Shown here in pieces: positions 34,833 through 42,588 of a stretch of 64,000 nucleotides of DNA; within the stretch, counting starts at the first letter, position 1; every line of letters begins with the position of its first letter. Origin of the DNA: Rodentibacter caecimuris (GTDB taxonomy: Bacteria > Pseudomonadota > Gammaproteobacteria > Enterobacterales > Pasteurellaceae); the NCBI RefSeq assembly GCF_024622045.1, contig NZ_JANKBP010000002.1. The stretch is one strand, 5' to 3'. Made by a program: the position numbers and the translations under genes. The notes under the pieces were generated by a model. It ran no database searches, was not told the DNA's origin, and saw only the letters and a program-made list of their open reading frames with translations.

Positions 34833-35552
34833 TTATGCGTTTTTGTCGTCAATTAAAATACTTTCTAATGCGATTTCAATCATTTCGTTGAAGGTTAATT
34901 GGCGCTCCTCCGCACTGGTTTGTTCGTGAGTTCGAATGTGGTCGGAAACCGTACAGATGGTTAATGCACGGGCGCCGAATTCAGCCGCTACGCCGTAGAT
35001 TCCTGCAGCTTCCATTTCCACACCAAGAATGCCGTATTTTTCCATCACATCGAACATTTCAACATCCGGTGTGTAGAATAAATCTGCTGAGAACAAATTC
35101 CCGACTTTCACCGCAATGCCTTTCTCTTTTGCCGCTGCAACTGCCGCACTTGTTAAACCGAAATCGGCAATAGCGGCAAAGTCATTATCTTTAAAACGGA
35201 TACGGTTTACTTTAGAGTCCGTACAAGCCCCTAACCCAATCACGACATCACGCAATTTGACATCCATTTTTACTGCGCCACAAGAACCGACACGAATGAG
35301 CTTTTTCACGCCATATTCGGTAATTAATTCTTTAGTGTAGATTGAGCAAGACGGAATCCCCATACCGTGTCCCATTACTGAGATTTTACGACCTTTATAG
35401 GTGCCTGTGAAACCAAGCATATTGCGTACATTGGTGACTTCTTTAGCATCATCTAAAAATGTTTCTGCGATATATTTCGCACGAAGCGGATCTCCCGGCA
35501 TTAATACCGCATCAGCAAATGCACCTTCAGGTGCGTTGATATGTGGAGTCAT
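34833..35552 (-). CDS. deoD: Purine nucleoside phosphorylase DeoD-type
   Basis: Phosphorolytic cleavage of purine nucleosides, cytoplasmic homohexamer. HINAPEGAFADAVLMPGDPLRAKYIAE holds His4 and the phosphate-binding Gly20/Arg24 region; GHGMGIPSCSIY and RVGSCGAV are the family signature; VEMEAAGIYG and TVSDHI carry the ribose-binding Glu and the catalytic Asp near 204. 239 residues, as in E. coli. It follows nupC on the same strand, coupling nucleoside import and cleavage. Confidence 0.97.
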   Translation of the reverse strand: MTPHINAPEGAFADAVLMPGDPLRAKYIAETFLDDAKEVTNVRNMLGFTGTYKGRKISVMGHGMGIPSCSIYTKELITEYGVKKLIRVGSCGAVKMDVKLRDVVIGLGACTDSKVNRIRFKDNDFAAIADFGLTSAAVAAAKEKGIAVKVGNLFSADLFYTPDVEMFDVMEKYGILGVEMEAAGIYGVAAEFGARALTICTVSDHIRTHEQTSAEERQLTFNEMIEIALESILIDDKNA

Positions 35553-35589
35553 TGTATTTACCTCTTTTTTGACAATAATGAAAAGAAAC

Positions 35590-35610
35590 GCACCACGTTA
35601 ATCGTGGTGC
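35590..35610 (-). terminator. Hairpin between nupC and deoD
   Basis: GCACCACG and CGTGGTGC form a perfect 8-bp stem with a 5-base loop, followed on the minus strand by GTTTCTTTTC. It may partly terminate nupC transcription and lower deoD expression. Confidence 0.5.
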
Positions 35611-35638
35611 AAAATGTGGCGGGATTTGACCGCACTTA

Positions 35639-36883
35639 TTATAGTGCGCCACTTAATCCGATGAAAAGACCGGCAATGGTGGCACTCATTAAGTTGGCTA
35701 ATGTTCCTCCGATAACTGCTTTTAATCCTAAACGGGCGATATCGCCACGGCGATTCGGTGCCATACCGCCCAAGCCGCCAATTAGGATGGCGATAGAGCT
35801 AAAGTTTGCAAAGCCACAGAGCGCGAAAGTGATAATGGCTTTGGTTTTTTCAGTTAATACGACGGGTGTATCCGGTTGTAAATATTTTGTGAATTCAAGG
35901 TAGCCAACGAATTCATTCACGGCTAATTTCATCCCGATCATTTGTCCTGCAATGCCAGATTCTTCCCAAGACACCCCGATTAAGTAGGCAAGAGGTTTAA
36001 AAATCCAGCCGAAGATGGTTTGTAAGGTTAAATCGCCATAACCAAACCAGCCGCCGATACCGCCTAAAATACCATTAATTAGGGCAATTAAGGCTACAAA
36101 AGCGATTAACATTGCGCCGACATTGAGTGCTAATTGCATACCGGCACTTGCGCCACTCGCCATAGCTTCCAGCACATTGGACGGTTTTTCGCTGTCGTCG
36201 GCTTCCGGTTGAGAATCAATGAACTGTTGGGTTTGTGGATAAAGAATTTTGGCAAATAATAATCCTGCCGGAGCCGCCATAAAGGATGCTGCGATCAAAT
36301 AATTAAGCGGTACGCCCATGCCTGCGTAGCCTGCCATGACCGAGCCGGCGATAGAAGCCAATCCGCCTACCATAATGGCGAATAATTCGGATTCCGTCAT
36401 ACGGCTGATATAAGGTTTCACCACTAATGGTGCTTCTGTTTGTCCAACGAAAATATTGGCGGCGGCAGACATAGATTCTGCTTTTGATGTACCTAATAGC
36501 CTTTGCAAGGCACCACCAATGATTCTAATCACTAATTGCATAATGCCTAAGTAATAAAGCACGGAAATTAATCCGGAGAAGAAGACGATAATCGGTAATA
36601 CTTTCACCGCAAAAATAAAGCCTACATTGCTTGGATCTGCCAATCCGCCAAAGACGAAGTTAATCCCTTCATTACCGTAAGCAATTACGTTAGCTACGGC
36701 ATCGGCGGTTGTGCCCAATACTTTTCGACCAGCCGGTACATATAAAATAAGGGCTGCAAATCCAATTTGGATTACGAACGCCCCTAGTACTGTTCGCCAA
36801 TTAATCGCACGACGATTATTTGAGAATAATAATGCGATGGCAATTAATACCACCATGCCAAGAATGCTCATTAAAACGTCCAT
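35639..36883 (-). CDS. nupC: Concentrative nucleoside transporter NupC
   Basis: Inner-membrane nucleoside symporter of the CNT family. 414 residues from ATG at 36883 (TGAGGT upstream); a slightly longer frame from 36895 is unlikely. Three CNT motifs are visible: FVFGGLADPSNVGFIFAVKVLP-type segment near 80, NIFVGQTEAPLVVKPYI near 150, and CGFANFSSIAILIGGLG near 355 with ESGIAGQMIGMKLAVNEFVGY between. The uptake signal AAGTGCGGT directly follows the stop codon. Upstream is a CRP-like site at 36945-36960. Confidence 0.95.
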   Translation of the reverse strand: MDVLMSILGMVVLIAIALLFSNNRRAINWRTVLGAFVIQIGFAALILYVPAGRKVLGTTADAVANVIAYGNEGINFVFGGLADPSNVGFIFAVKVLPIIVFFSGLISVLYYLGIMQLVIRIIGGALQRLLGTSKAESMSAAANIFVGQTEAPLVVKPYISRMTESELFAIMVGGLASIAGSVMAGYAGMGVPLNYLIAASFMAAPAGLLFAKILYPQTQQFIDSQPEADDSEKPSNVLEAMASGASAGMQLALNVGAMLIAFVALIALINGILGGIGGWFGYGDLTLQTIFGWIFKPLAYLIGVSWEESGIAGQMIGMKLAVNEFVGYLEFTKYLQPDTPVVLTEKTKAIITFALCGFANFSSIAILIGGLGGMAPNRRGDIARLGLKAVIGGTLANLMSATIAGLFIGLSGAL

Positions 36884-36944
36884 AGTAAACCTCAATTATT
36901 AAAGATAAAAACTTGCGCTATTTTACTGTTTTTTTGCCTAATCG

Positions 36945-36960
36945 TGTGAACTTTTTCCCA
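36945..36960. promoter_or_regulatory. Candidate CRP-binding site upstream of nupC
   Basis: TGTGA, six bases, TCCCA: one mismatch from TGTGA-N6-TCACA, 62 bases before the nupC start. CRP control of nucleoside uptake is established in E. coli; here it is inferred from this match. Confidence 0.5.
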
Positions 36961-37308
36961 AAAAAGTAATGTAATTATCTAATAAATTATTAATCTGTGA
37001 TCGATACCCTATTTTGCCTTGAAACTTTTATTGGTATGTATTCGGGATAACCAACAATTCCGATGTGATGTAGTAAGCGTACAAAATAAAAAAATTTAAA
37101 CAATACGTAGGGAGTTGTAGATGGTTTTTTGTAACTTATTGAAATTATTGGTGTTAAATACACGGATGTTTTTATGCTCAGATTGAAATATCGGTTTTGT
37201 ATATTTGCTATATAACACCAAAAAATTCTTTATAAAAAATGACCGCACTTTCCTACTCTATGGTATGTGAAATTAACCGATTGTTGAAATATTACGGATT
37301 CCTATTTA
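36961..37308. other. Gene-free region between nupC and phoA
   Basis: About 350 AT-rich bases without a convincing frame or RNA gene. It contains an uptake signal (ACCGCACTT near 37242) and ends at the phoA Pho box. Confidence 0.5.
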
Positions 37309-37342
37309 ATGTCATCAAAGTGTCATAATGCTTTTTTAGAAT
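37309..37342 (+). promoter_or_regulatory. PhoB-dependent promoter of phoA (Pho box plus -10)
   Basis: ATGTCAT (37309-37315), CAAA, GTGTCAT (37320-37326) is a 7-4-7 Pho box of the consensus CTGTCAT-N4-CTGTCAT, and TAGAAT (37337-37342) stands exactly 10 bases after it as in E. coli Pho promoters. The gene 34 bases downstream is alkaline phosphatase, so phosphate-starvation control is very likely. Confidence 0.85.
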
Positions 37343-37375
37343 GCCTTCGTTCAATTCATACGATAGGAGAAAAAA

Positions 37376-38779
37376 ATGAAATTGAAATCAATAGGAAAAC
37401 AAGCATTATTAGGTTTATCTTTGAATGCTCTTATGTTATCTGTGAATGCGGTTGAGCCGAGTACAGTGAATAATGATATTTCCCAACGAGGTGGAGCCAA
37501 GCGTTTAGTAGAAAGTAAAAAATCGGTATTAAGCGAGTTACTGGAAAAAAATCAGGTTAAAAATGTTATTTTATTAATTGGCGACGGCATGGGCGATTCT
37601 GAAATTACCATTGCTCGAAATTATGCGGAAGGGGCGGCTGGTTCGTTTAAAGGAATTGATGCTTTGCCTTTTTCCGGTCATATCACGACTTATGCGCTTG
37701 ATAAAGAGACAAAACTTGTCGAACAGGTGACGGATTCTGCGGCTTCGGCGACAGCTTGGACATCGGGAATTAAAACCTACAATGGTGCGATAGGTGTGGA
37801 TGTTTACGGAAAACCTGTAATAAACCTGGCGGAAATTGCCAAAAAATTGGGGAAAGGTACGGGTAATGTCACCACTGCTGAAATTCAAGATGCAACTCCT
37901 GCCTCACTTTTAGCTCATATTAGTCACCGAAAATGTTATGGTCCGACTGCGACCGCTGAACGTTGTCCGGAAAGTGCTTTAGAAAACGGTGGTTTAGGTT
38001 CTATTACAGAGCAATTTTTATCTAATCCTCCGGATATTGTTTTTGGCGGCGGACGTAAAACCTTTGATGAAAAGCCTAATGCTGGAGAATTTAAAGACCG
38101 TACATTATGGCAGCAAGCGGTTGATAAAGGGTTTAGTTTAGTGAATAACCTTGAAGGATTAAATAAACTGGATAAAAACAATAAGTTTCCTATTCTAGGT
38201 TTATTCTCCGCCGGAAATATGCCTGTTCGTTGGCTAGGTGGGCAAGCTACGTTTGAGGGAAATCACGATAATCCGATAGAGTGTAAAGCGAACCCGGAAC
38301 GTGATGCGACAATTCCAAATTTAGCTCAGATGACAGAAAAAGCCATTGAGTTGCTACAAGAAAATCCGAACGGCTTTTTCTTACAAGTTGAGGGAGCTTC
38401 TATTGATAAGCAAGATCATAAAGCGAACCCTTGCGGGCAAATTGGTGAAACCGTTGATTTAGATGAAGCGGTACAATCCGCCTTGGAATTTGCCCGCAAA
38501 GATGGACAAACTTTAGTGATTGTTACAGCGGATCATGCTCACACCAGCCAATTAGTACCGAATAAAGCGAAACCGGCAGGTTTAACCCAAACACTTAAAG
38601 CAAAAGACAATTCAATTATGACGGTCAGTTACGGCACTGGCAAAGAGGCTGATGATCAACAGCATACAGGAAGCCAACTTCGCATTGCCGCATACGGCCC
38701 GAAAGCTTATGAATTTTCAGGATTGCTGGATCAAACGGATATTTTCTTTATCATTAAACAGGCATTACAAGGTAAATAA
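37376..38779 (+). CDS. phoA: Periplasmic alkaline phosphatase PhoA
   Basis: Releases phosphate from phosphomonoesters in the periplasm. 467 residues; signal peptide MKLKSIGKQALLGLSLNALM, cut after VNA. The nucleophile is Ser121 in VTDSAASATAW; metal ligands are in LLIGDGMGDSE and VTADHAHTSQ, with EGASIDKQDHKANP supplying two more. Four Cys remain in the mature part (KCYGP, AERCPES, IECKAN, NPCGQ), consistent with the two disulfides of E. coli PhoA and with DsbA, encoded at 56 kb. Regulated by the adjacent Pho box; terminator follows. Confidence 0.96.
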   Translation: MKLKSIGKQALLGLSLNALMLSVNAVEPSTVNNDISQRGGAKRLVESKKSVLSELLEKNQVKNVILLIGDGMGDSEITIARNYAEGAAGSFKGIDALPFSGHITTYALDKETKLVEQVTDSAASATAWTSGIKTYNGAIGVDVYGKPVINLAEIAKKLGKGTGNVTTAEIQDATPASLLAHISHRKCYGPTATAERCPESALENGGLGSITEQFLSNPPDIVFGGGRKTFDEKPNAGEFKDRTLWQQAVDKGFSLVNNLEGLNKLDKNNKFPILGLFSAGNMPVRWLGGQATFEGNHDNPIECKANPERDATIPNLAQMTEKAIELLQENPNGFFLQVEGASIDKQDHKANPCGQIGETVDLDEAVQSALEFARKDGQTLVIVTADHAHTSQLVPNKAKPAGLTQTLKAKDNSIMTVSYGTGKEADDQQHTGSQLRIAAYGPKAYEFSGLLDQTDIFFIIKQALQGK

Positions 38780-38807
38780 TTTATTAATTACAACTTAGAG
38801 TATAAGC

Positions 38808-38839
38808 AAAGGGAGGCATAGGGATGTGCCCCCTTTTTT
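38808..38839 (+). terminator. Rho-independent terminator after phoA
   Basis: AAAGGGAGGCA and TGCCCCCTTTTTT pair with one bulged A, ending in six T residues. Confidence 0.85.
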
Positions 38840-38864
38840 ATTTTTTATGAGCGTTAATTGTTAT

Positions 38865-39497
38865 TTAAGGTGAAAGGCGTTCGCGAATCCAACTATTATT
38901 TTCGAGACGATATTGAATGCGATCATGTAAACGACTTGGACGACCCTGCCAGAATTCTACACAATCCGGTATAACTATGTAGCCGCCCCAATGTGTGGGA
39001 CGTGGTACGTGAATCGGGTATTTAGCGGCAATAAGTGCGGCTTTTGCCAATAAAGATTTATAGCCGGAAATGACAGCACTTTGTTTGCTTGCCCAAGCAC
39101 CAATTCGGCTTGTATAAGGTCGGCTGGCAAAATATTCATCGGATTGTTGATCTGAAATTTTAACGGCTTTGCCTTCAATACGGACTTGGCGTTCCAGCTC
39201 AGGCCAAAAGAAAGTCAGGGCAACATAAGGATTATGCTCGACTGATCGTCCTTTTTTACTATGATAGTTGGTGAAAAAGACAAAACCCTGTTGATTGACT
39301 TCTTTGAGCAATACCATACGACTACTCGGTTTGCCGTTTTCATCCACCGTTGCAACATTCATCGCCGTTGGTTCATTGACTTGGCTGGTGATGGCTTCAT
39401 TCATCCATAATTCAAATTGTGAAATTGGATTTTCGTTACAATCGTATTGGGATAGCACTCGTTTACGGTACTCTTCTCGAATATTATGCAAATCCAT
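38865..39497 (-). CDS. pdxH: Pyridoxamine 5'-phosphate oxidase
   Basis: FMN enzyme making pyridoxal 5'-phosphate. The start at 39497 has AAGGAG eight bases upstream; an upstream TTG frame (39515) runs through that ribosome site and is rejected. 210 residues: DLHNIREEYRKRVL, then PTAMNVATVDENGKPSSRMVLLK, FFTNYHSKKGRSVEHNP, ASRPYTSRIGAWASKQS and the C-terminal EFWQGRPSRLHDRIQY signature with the WIRERLSP end. hugZ, another split-barrel flavin-fold relative, is directly upstream behind a terminator. Confidence 0.96.
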   Translation of the reverse strand: MDLHNIREEYRKRVLSQYDCNENPISQFELWMNEAITSQVNEPTAMNVATVDENGKPSSRMVLLKEVNQQGFVFFTNYHSKKGRSVEHNPYVALTFFWPELERQVRIEGKAVKISDQQSDEYFASRPYTSRIGAWASKQSAVISGYKSLLAKAALIAAKYPIHVPRPTHWGGYIVIPDCVEFWQGRPSRLHDRIQYRLENNSWIRERLSP

Positions 39498-39515
39498 TTT
39501 TATCTCCTTTTGCAA

Positions 39516-39544
39516 GAAAAAGCCCCAGTGAAAATACTGAGGCT
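39516..39544 (-). terminator. Terminator after hugZ
   Basis: On the minus strand AGCCTCAGT, a 6-base loop and ACTGGGGCT pair over nine positions (one G-U), followed by TTTTC. Confidence 0.7.
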
Positions 39545-39573
39545 AGGATAGATCTTGTAAAAACATTCGTCAA

Positions 39574-40341
39574 TTAAGATTGGTTAGCGGTCGCTTTTTC
39601 GTGTGGGTTGCCTTTAACACCAATGTGTGAAATTTCCCCATTCGGAGTGATTGAGTAGGCTTGGCCAAAACCTCGCACAAAACGCCCTGCACCAAAAGTT
39701 AATTCAATAAGATCAAAATCGGTAAAGTCTCTAATCGTTTTAATACCGCTAACGTTATTCATGGTTTCGGCTAATTTATCAAGGGCTTTTTCTACGATTG
39801 GATCTTCTCTTGGTATGAATCGGGCAGTAGCTTTGTAGCGAAGGCGGGTACGTACAATAATTGATTTGGCTTGGCTTTCGTCTTCTAAAAACATGACTTC
39901 AACTTGATTTGGATTTCGTTTCAGATTGTCGTAATGTTCTGCAACGGCACTGATATAAATATAATTTTTACCATCAAGAGAAATGATGGGCGCGTAAGAA
40001 GCAATCGGTGCGCCTTCAGCATCAAGTGTTGAAAGTACACAGCTCTTCACACTTTGCCGAAATTCATCAATTTTTGCTTTGATTCGGCCATAGTTTTCCA
40101 CGGGTTTATTTTCGACACAGAGCGTAATGATGGCTTGTTTGATTGAATTTTCATCTGTAGGTTGAGGGAATTCTATGCGTAGTTTTTTGCCATTGTTGTA
40201 TTCAAAATCTAAACCGCCAAAATCAACATTAATCAGTTTGATTTCGGTGATTTCTTTTTCTCCACCAAATTTTTTACAAAGCGCAAGCATATCATCTTGA
40301 TGATGATCATTCATGTGAGTGATAATTCGATTGAAATCCAT
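39574..40341 (-). CDS. hugZ: HugZ/HutZ-family heme utilization protein
   Basis: 255 residues. The N-terminal DUF2470-like part starts IITHMNDHHQDDMLALCKKFGG; the central part is a pyridoxamine-oxidase-like split barrel (VKSCVLSTLDAEGAPIASYAPI, YIYISAVAEHYDNLKRNP); the C-terminus has FGAGRFVRGFGQAY and HIGVKGNPHEK, the loop that supplies the heme-ligand His in HugZ and HutZ. Such proteins bind and degrade heme to release iron. The upstream gene on this strand encodes an HbpA-type lipoprotein, as in H. influenzae, supporting a heme-use role. Confidence 0.87.
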   Translation of the reverse strand: MDFNRIITHMNDHHQDDMLALCKKFGGEKEITEIKLINVDFGGLDFEYNNGKKLRIEFPQPTDENSIKQAIITLCVENKPVENYGRIKAKIDEFRQSVKSCVLSTLDAEGAPIASYAPIISLDGKNYIYISAVAEHYDNLKRNPNQVEVMFLEDESQAKSIIVRTRLRYKATARFIPREDPIVEKALDKLAETMNNVSGIKTIRDFTDFDLIELTFGAGRFVRGFGQAYSITPNGEISHIGVKGNPHEKATANQS

Positions 40342-40361
40342 TTGAACTCCTATTTTTTGTC

Positions 40362-40379
40362 AATGATTTTTTAATCATT
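40362..40379. promoter_or_regulatory. Candidate Fur box upstream of hugZ
   Basis: AATGATT, four T residues, AATCATT lies 20 bases before the hugZ start. It resembles the Fur target (ATAATGAT/ATCATTAT halves) with one extra base between halves. Iron control would suit a heme protein; the match is only moderate. Confidence 0.4.
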
Positions 40380-40601
40380 TCACGATGTGATAAATAAAAG
40401 AAATAGCGAACTCATTATACGGAAGAAAAAAAGATTTTATAGCTAATTTGCAAAATATAATTATTCTTATTTGAGGTGAAAGGGGAATAGGAGGCTAATA
40501 CAGTATTGGTAGCAGTTGCACAAACCTAATTTAGGATTTATTTGTAGGAATACACTGCGTGTGTTTGTTTATAACATACTAAAATAAGTTGGTTTTATAA
40601 C
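40380..40601. other. Gene-free region between hbpA-type gene and hugZ
   Basis: AT-rich spacer with no usable frame. It includes ACACTGCGTGTGT near 40554, related to the palindrome that follows. Confidence 0.45.
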
Positions 40602-40620
40602 GGACACACGAAGTGTGTCC
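40602..40620. repeat. Short palindrome, possible REP-like element
   Basis: GGACACAC, GAA, GTGTGTCC: an 8-bp perfect stem, no T-run. Shares the AGTG[CT]GTCCC half with the palindrome at 16467-16496. Confidence 0.5.
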
Positions 40621-40665
40621 CCACATTTTGTTGAAATTCCTTGCTACATAATATCGGGGTAAGAA

Positions 40666-40695
40666 AAAAGTGCGGTTAATTTTAACCGCACTTTT
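40666..40695 (-). terminator. Uptake-signal pair acting as terminator after the hbpA-type gene
   Basis: AAAAGTGCGGTTAA and TTAACCGCACTTTT form a perfect 14-bp stem with a two-base gap and flanking A/T runs, ten bases after the stop codon. Confidence 0.88.
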
Positions 40696-40704
40696 CATTA
40701 GTCA

Positions 40705-42345
40705 TCATTTGCCATCAACACTCACACCATAAAAGGCATCATAGCCGAACGGGCTTTGAACATAGCCTTTAACACGTGGACTTAGTGGTGCAAATCCGAC
40801 AGAGTGAGCAATTGGAATCCAAGGTGCTTGTTCGTGAGCAATAACTTGTGCTTGTTTATATAATGCTGCACGTTCTTCTTTATTCGTTAATCCGATTGCT
40901 TTATCTAACAATGCATCAAATTCAGCATTTTTAAAACGGGCAAGGTTTGAATTGCCGGCATTAGCACTCGACAGTAATGGAGACAGGAAGTTATCCGGAT
41001 CACCGTTATCGCCTGACCAACCAAAAATACCTGCCGTTAATTCACCGACTTTTGCCCGTTTTTGGTAATCCGCCCATTCATAAGTTACCGGATTGGTTTT
41101 TACCCCCACTTTTGCCCAGTCAGCCATAATCAGTTCAGCCATACGTTTTGGATTTGGGTTTGATGAGCGAATCACCGGTTGAATCCAGAAATCAGTTTCA
41201 AAGCCATTCGGATAGCCTGCTTCTGCTAAGAGTTGTTTCGCTTTCTCGGGATCATATGGATAATCTTGAACCTCATCGTTATAACTCCAAATAGTTGGTG
41301 GCAACGGATTTTTTGCCGGTGTGCCGGCGCCTTGATACACCGCATCAATAATGGCTTTTTTATCCACCGCATAATTTAATGCCTGACGCACTTTTACGTT
41401 GTCAAAAGGTGCTTTTTCTGTGTTAAATGCGATATAGGCTACGTTCAAGCCTTTTTGTTCCAAGAGCTGTACTTTCGGATCGGTTTTCATTTTTGCCAAA
41501 TCCGCCACATTTGGGAATAAAATTAAATCGCAAGTTCCCGATTGTAATTTTGCATAACGGGTGGAAGCATCCGGTACGATACTGATCACTAAGCGATCGA
41601 GCGGCGTGCGTCCTTTCCAATAATTTTCATTTGCCACATATTGTGCCGCCTGATCAATTTTATAGTCCACAAAGACAAACGGGCCCGTACCCACAGGACG
41701 GTTATCAATGGTTTCCGGTTTACCTGCTTTTAGCATTGCATCCGCATACTCTGCAGAATAAATGGAAATAAAATCCATCCCTAAACTTGCTAAGAACGTT
41801 GCATCTTTTTTATTTAAGGTAATACGAACAGTATTGTCATCCACTTTCTCTACGGATTTTAATAAATCAGGAAATTTCATTGCTTTGAAATAAGGATAAG
41901 TACCTTTTGACACATTGTGATAAGGATGATTTGGATCTAATTGACGTTGGAATGAAAAAAGCACATCATCGGCATTGAAATCACGGCTTGGCGTAAACGC
42001 CTTGGTGGTATGGAATTTTACCCCTTTACGGAGATGAAACGTATAAGTTAAGCCGTCTTCGCTAATATCCCAACTTTCCGCCAAGGCAGGCTCAATATCT
42101 GTCGAACCTTTTTTAAACTCCACCAATCGGTTATATACTTGCTGTGAACTCGCATTATAAGAGGTGCCTTCCATCACAAGTGCAGGACTAAAACCCAATG
42201 GTGCTTTCGCCGTGCAATACACAAAAGTATTGTTCGATGATGAAACATTTGCTGCTTGAGCATTTTTATCGGATGAACCGAATTGATCACAAGCTGCTAA
42301 AAGTAATGAAGCAGCCATAAATGTTAGGCTTGTTTTTAATTTCAT
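40705..42345 (-). CDS. hbpA: HbpA-type substrate-binding lipoprotein (heme/glutathione/dipeptide)
   Basis: 546-residue family 5 solute-binding lipoprotein; signal ends LLLAAC with Cys19 as lipidation site. Family landmarks: ALAESWDISEDGLTYTFHLRKGVKFH near 88, VRQALNYAVDKKAIIDAV near 320 and PDNFLSPLLSSANAG near 440. In H. influenzae the orthologous neighbourhood encodes HbpA (GbpA), which delivers heme or glutathione to the Dpp permease; E. coli DppA is the other close relative. No permease genes are nearby, so it presumably shares one encoded elsewhere. Exact ligand cannot be decided from sequence. Confidence 0.85.
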   Translation of the reverse strand: MKLKTSLTFMAASLLLAACDQFGSSDKNAQAANVSSSNNTFVYCTAKAPLGFSPALVMEGTSYNASSQQVYNRLVEFKKGSTDIEPALAESWDISEDGLTYTFHLRKGVKFHTTKAFTPSRDFNADDVLFSFQRQLDPNHPYHNVSKGTYPYFKAMKFPDLLKSVEKVDDNTVRITLNKKDATFLASLGMDFISIYSAEYADAMLKAGKPETIDNRPVGTGPFVFVDYKIDQAAQYVANENYWKGRTPLDRLVISIVPDASTRYAKLQSGTCDLILFPNVADLAKMKTDPKVQLLEQKGLNVAYIAFNTEKAPFDNVKVRQALNYAVDKKAIIDAVYQGAGTPAKNPLPPTIWSYNDEVQDYPYDPEKAKQLLAEAGYPNGFETDFWIQPVIRSSNPNPKRMAELIMADWAKVGVKTNPVTYEWADYQKRAKVGELTAGIFGWSGDNGDPDNFLSPLLSSANAGNSNLARFKNAEFDALLDKAIGLTNKEERAALYKQAQVIAHEQAPWIPIAHSVGFAPLSPRVKGYVQSPFGYDAFYGVSVDGK

Positions 42346-42488
42346 AGTTGTGTCCTCATTTTAAATTAGATTGGTAAAAGGTATGGTTCTCGATGAGCAG
42401 CTCATAAATAGCAATTTATAATTAAGTTTAGCAACAGTGAATACCGAATTTTTCGTAAAATCACTGCATTATCGTTTAGATATTACAA

Positions 42489-42515
42489 AATGAGCGTACT
42501 TTAAGTACGCTCATT
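42489..42515. terminator. Long perfect palindrome between the autotransporter and hbpA-type genes
   Basis: AATGAGCGTACTT, T, AAGTACGCTCATT: a 13-bp perfect inverted repeat. On the minus strand it is downstream of the autotransporter stop and followed by TTGTAATATC, so it is probably that gene's terminator or an mRNA-end stabiliser; it also lies upstream of hbpA. Confidence 0.55.
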
Positions 42516-42588
42516 ATTTATATCAGATTTTGTGCAGCCAGGGTAAAGATTAAAAACTTTACTAATTTTGACCGCACTTTTAGGCTAA

